A stretch of DNA of 5,946 nt from assembly GCA_938023895.1 (NCBI GenBank), contig CALJDH010000144.1, positions 1 to 5,946 of the forward strand, given 5' to 3'. The notes below the pieces were generated by a model that had not been told where the DNA came from, ran no database searches, and saw nothing but the letters and a program-made list of their open reading frames with translations. Each line of letters starts with the position of its first letter. Within the stretch, counting starts at the first letter, position 1. This document shows, in pieces, positions 4,916 through 5,946 of this stretch. A program made the translations under genes and the position numbers. Source of the stretch: an uncultured Aliiroseovarius sp. (GTDB lineage: Bacteria > Pseudomonadota > Alphaproteobacteria > Rhodobacterales > Rhodobacteraceae).

Positions 4916-5946
4916 TCCGCAATTCCCGCTTGTTGGGCCGCACGGGTCACGATGGTCAGGGCCTCGGGCTGAGTGGCAAAGACGGATTGCGCCTCGGCGT
5001 AGATTTCGGCGGCTTGTTCCGTCTCGCCCACGACGCTAAGCGCCATGATCAGGCGGGCCCATTCCGCAGGCGTGCCACCATAGGCCGCAAGCCGGTCGGA
5101 CAGGCGGGTGATCATGCCTTGGATCATCTCGGCGCGGTCTTCGTCGGACATATCTTCTGCCGCCTCAATATCGTCGGCACTGGGGCCGCTGAGATCGGTT
5201 TCAGGTGCGGCGGGCGGGATATAGTCTTCGCCAGCAAGGGCCGCCAGGTCACCGATCTGATCGCGGATCGCCGGCCACCATTCGGCGTCGGTCGGACCCT
5301 CTTCCAACAGGCGTCGCCACATGCGGAAGGCCAGATCCGGGCGTCCGTTCTGGGCAAACATCAACCCGCTGTAGAAGCGGGCGAAGGCGTGGGTCGGATC
5401 GCGTTCCAATGCGGCGCGCAGCATGGCTTCGGCGTCGGGCGAGACGAAACCTCCGGCGGCATTGATCATCAGCTCGGCCTGACGTGCGTAGTCATCCGGC
5501 GTCGCTGTGTCGCCTTTGATCTCAAGCAGTTGGCCCATGGCTTTGCGGGCGGCGACCATGTTGCCAAGCGCCGCTTCGTGCGTCGCCAGAAGGTCCAGCC
5601 CGCGTGGGTCATCAGGACGTCCTTCGACAGCTTTGCGCAGCCCGTCGACCAGCTCAAGATAGTCGGCGGGCGCATCGATCGGAGGGCCTCCCCAGACCGG
5701 CATCTGGGCTTCGGCTTGTTCTTGCGAGGGGCGGTTCTGGCGCACCTCGTCACTGATCGCGATGCGCTTGGCTCGTCCGTAATCCGGTGCCCCCGGCACG
5801 CCGATGGTCCAGTAGAGGCCGAAACTACCAGCCGCCAAAATGATTGCGATGATACCCATGGTCACGCGGGTCAGGCCTTGGGGCGTGTCCTGCGCGGCTT
5901 TGCGGGCTTTCGCAGCTTTGTCCGCGTCTAGCAGGCGGCGCGAGAT
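4912..5946 (-). CDS. ccmI: Cytochrome c biogenesis protein CcmI, partial, 5' end outside the window
   Basis: Inner-membrane component of the System I (Ccm) heme-ligation complex. CcmI holds apocytochrome c and works with CcmF and CcmH to attach heme in the periplasm. The frame is open to the right edge (344 visible residues). It starts with [15 protein letters not shown], the end of the cytoplasmic loop typical of CcmI, then a membrane helix at fragment residues 28-46 ([17 protein letters not shown]). A long periplasmic region with TPR-like helices follows ([59 protein letters not shown]), with an acidic linker at about 240-265. The first membrane helix and part of the loop, perhaps 60-80 residues, lie outside. 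A GTG at 5865 could be taken for a start but would remove conserved sequence, so the gene is called as running off the edge. It overlaps ruvX by 4 nt. Confidence 0.92.
   Translation of the reverse strand: MSRRLLDADKAAKARKAAQDTPQGLTRVTMGIIAIILAAGSFGLYWTIGVPGAPDYGRAKRIAISDEVRQNRPSQEQAEAQMPVWGGPPIDAPADYLELVDGLRKAVEGRPDDPRGLDLLATHEAALGNMVAARKAMGQLLEIKGDTATPDDYARQAELMINAAGGFVSPDAEAMLRAALERDPTHAFARFYSGLMFAQNGRPDLAFRMWRRLLEEGPTDAEWWPAIRDQIGDLAALAGEDYIPPAAPETDLSGPSADDIEAAEDMSDEDRAEMIQGMITRLSDRLAAYGGTPAEWARLIMALSVVGETEQAAEIYAEAQSVFATQPEALTIVTRAAQQAGIAE

Noticed and set aside
4885..5931. 348-residue open frame on the plus strand opposite ccmI
   Set aside because: The minus strand encodes recognisable CcmI coupled to ruvX; the plus-strand frame is a low-complexity shadow without motifs.

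Overview
The window looks like a chromosomal housekeeping stretch from an alphaproteobacterium of the order Rhodobacterales (Rhodobacter/Roseobacter group). The reasons are an alpha-type 5-aminolevulinate synthase (C4 pathway), high-GC codon use, a rodZ-ispG pair, a ccmI-ruvX-DUF1289 run, and two copies of a dispersed palindromic intergenic element (GGGGC..GCCCC hairpin, second hairpin, then GGATATTT...TAAGAAAAT) of a type I recall from Rhodobacterales intergenic DNA. No phage, IS element, CRISPR array, tRNA or rRNA was seen.

Layout, plus strand: positions 1-942 hold the C-terminal three quarters of hemA (start lies off the left edge). A 108-bp gap (943-1050) with two dyads leads to a RodZ-like gene (1051-2259; HTH domain, one membrane helix, DUF4115 C-terminus). 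A 95-bp gap (2260-2354) with a hairpin overlapping a possible promoter leads to ispG (2355-3470), a step of the MEP isoprenoid pathway. The order rodZ-ispG is also found in enterobacteria.

Convergent centre: 3471-3766 (296 bp) carries no convincing gene. It holds one palindromic element directly after the ispG stop, a 110-bp core with an intrinsic terminator (3619-3640), and a second copy of the element in inverted orientation that serves the 3' end of the opposing gene.

Layout, minus strand (read right to left): ccmI (5946-4912, start off the right edge; cytochrome c maturation), ruvX/yqgF (4915-4451; Holliday-junction-resolvase fold), a DUF1289 four-cysteine protein (4451-4218) and, after a 79-bp gap, a small secreted protein of unknown function (4138-3767). 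The first three overlap by 4 nt and 1 nt and are almost certainly one translationally coupled operon.

Functionally the window combines heme precursor synthesis (hemA), use of heme in cytochrome c (ccmI), isoprenoid precursors (ispG), cell shape (RodZ-like) and RNA/DNA processing (ruvX). I see no evidence for a new defence or mobile system. The most unusual content is the non-coding DNA: the inverted pair of intergenic elements with its core, and the dyads in front of the rodZ-like gene and ispG.
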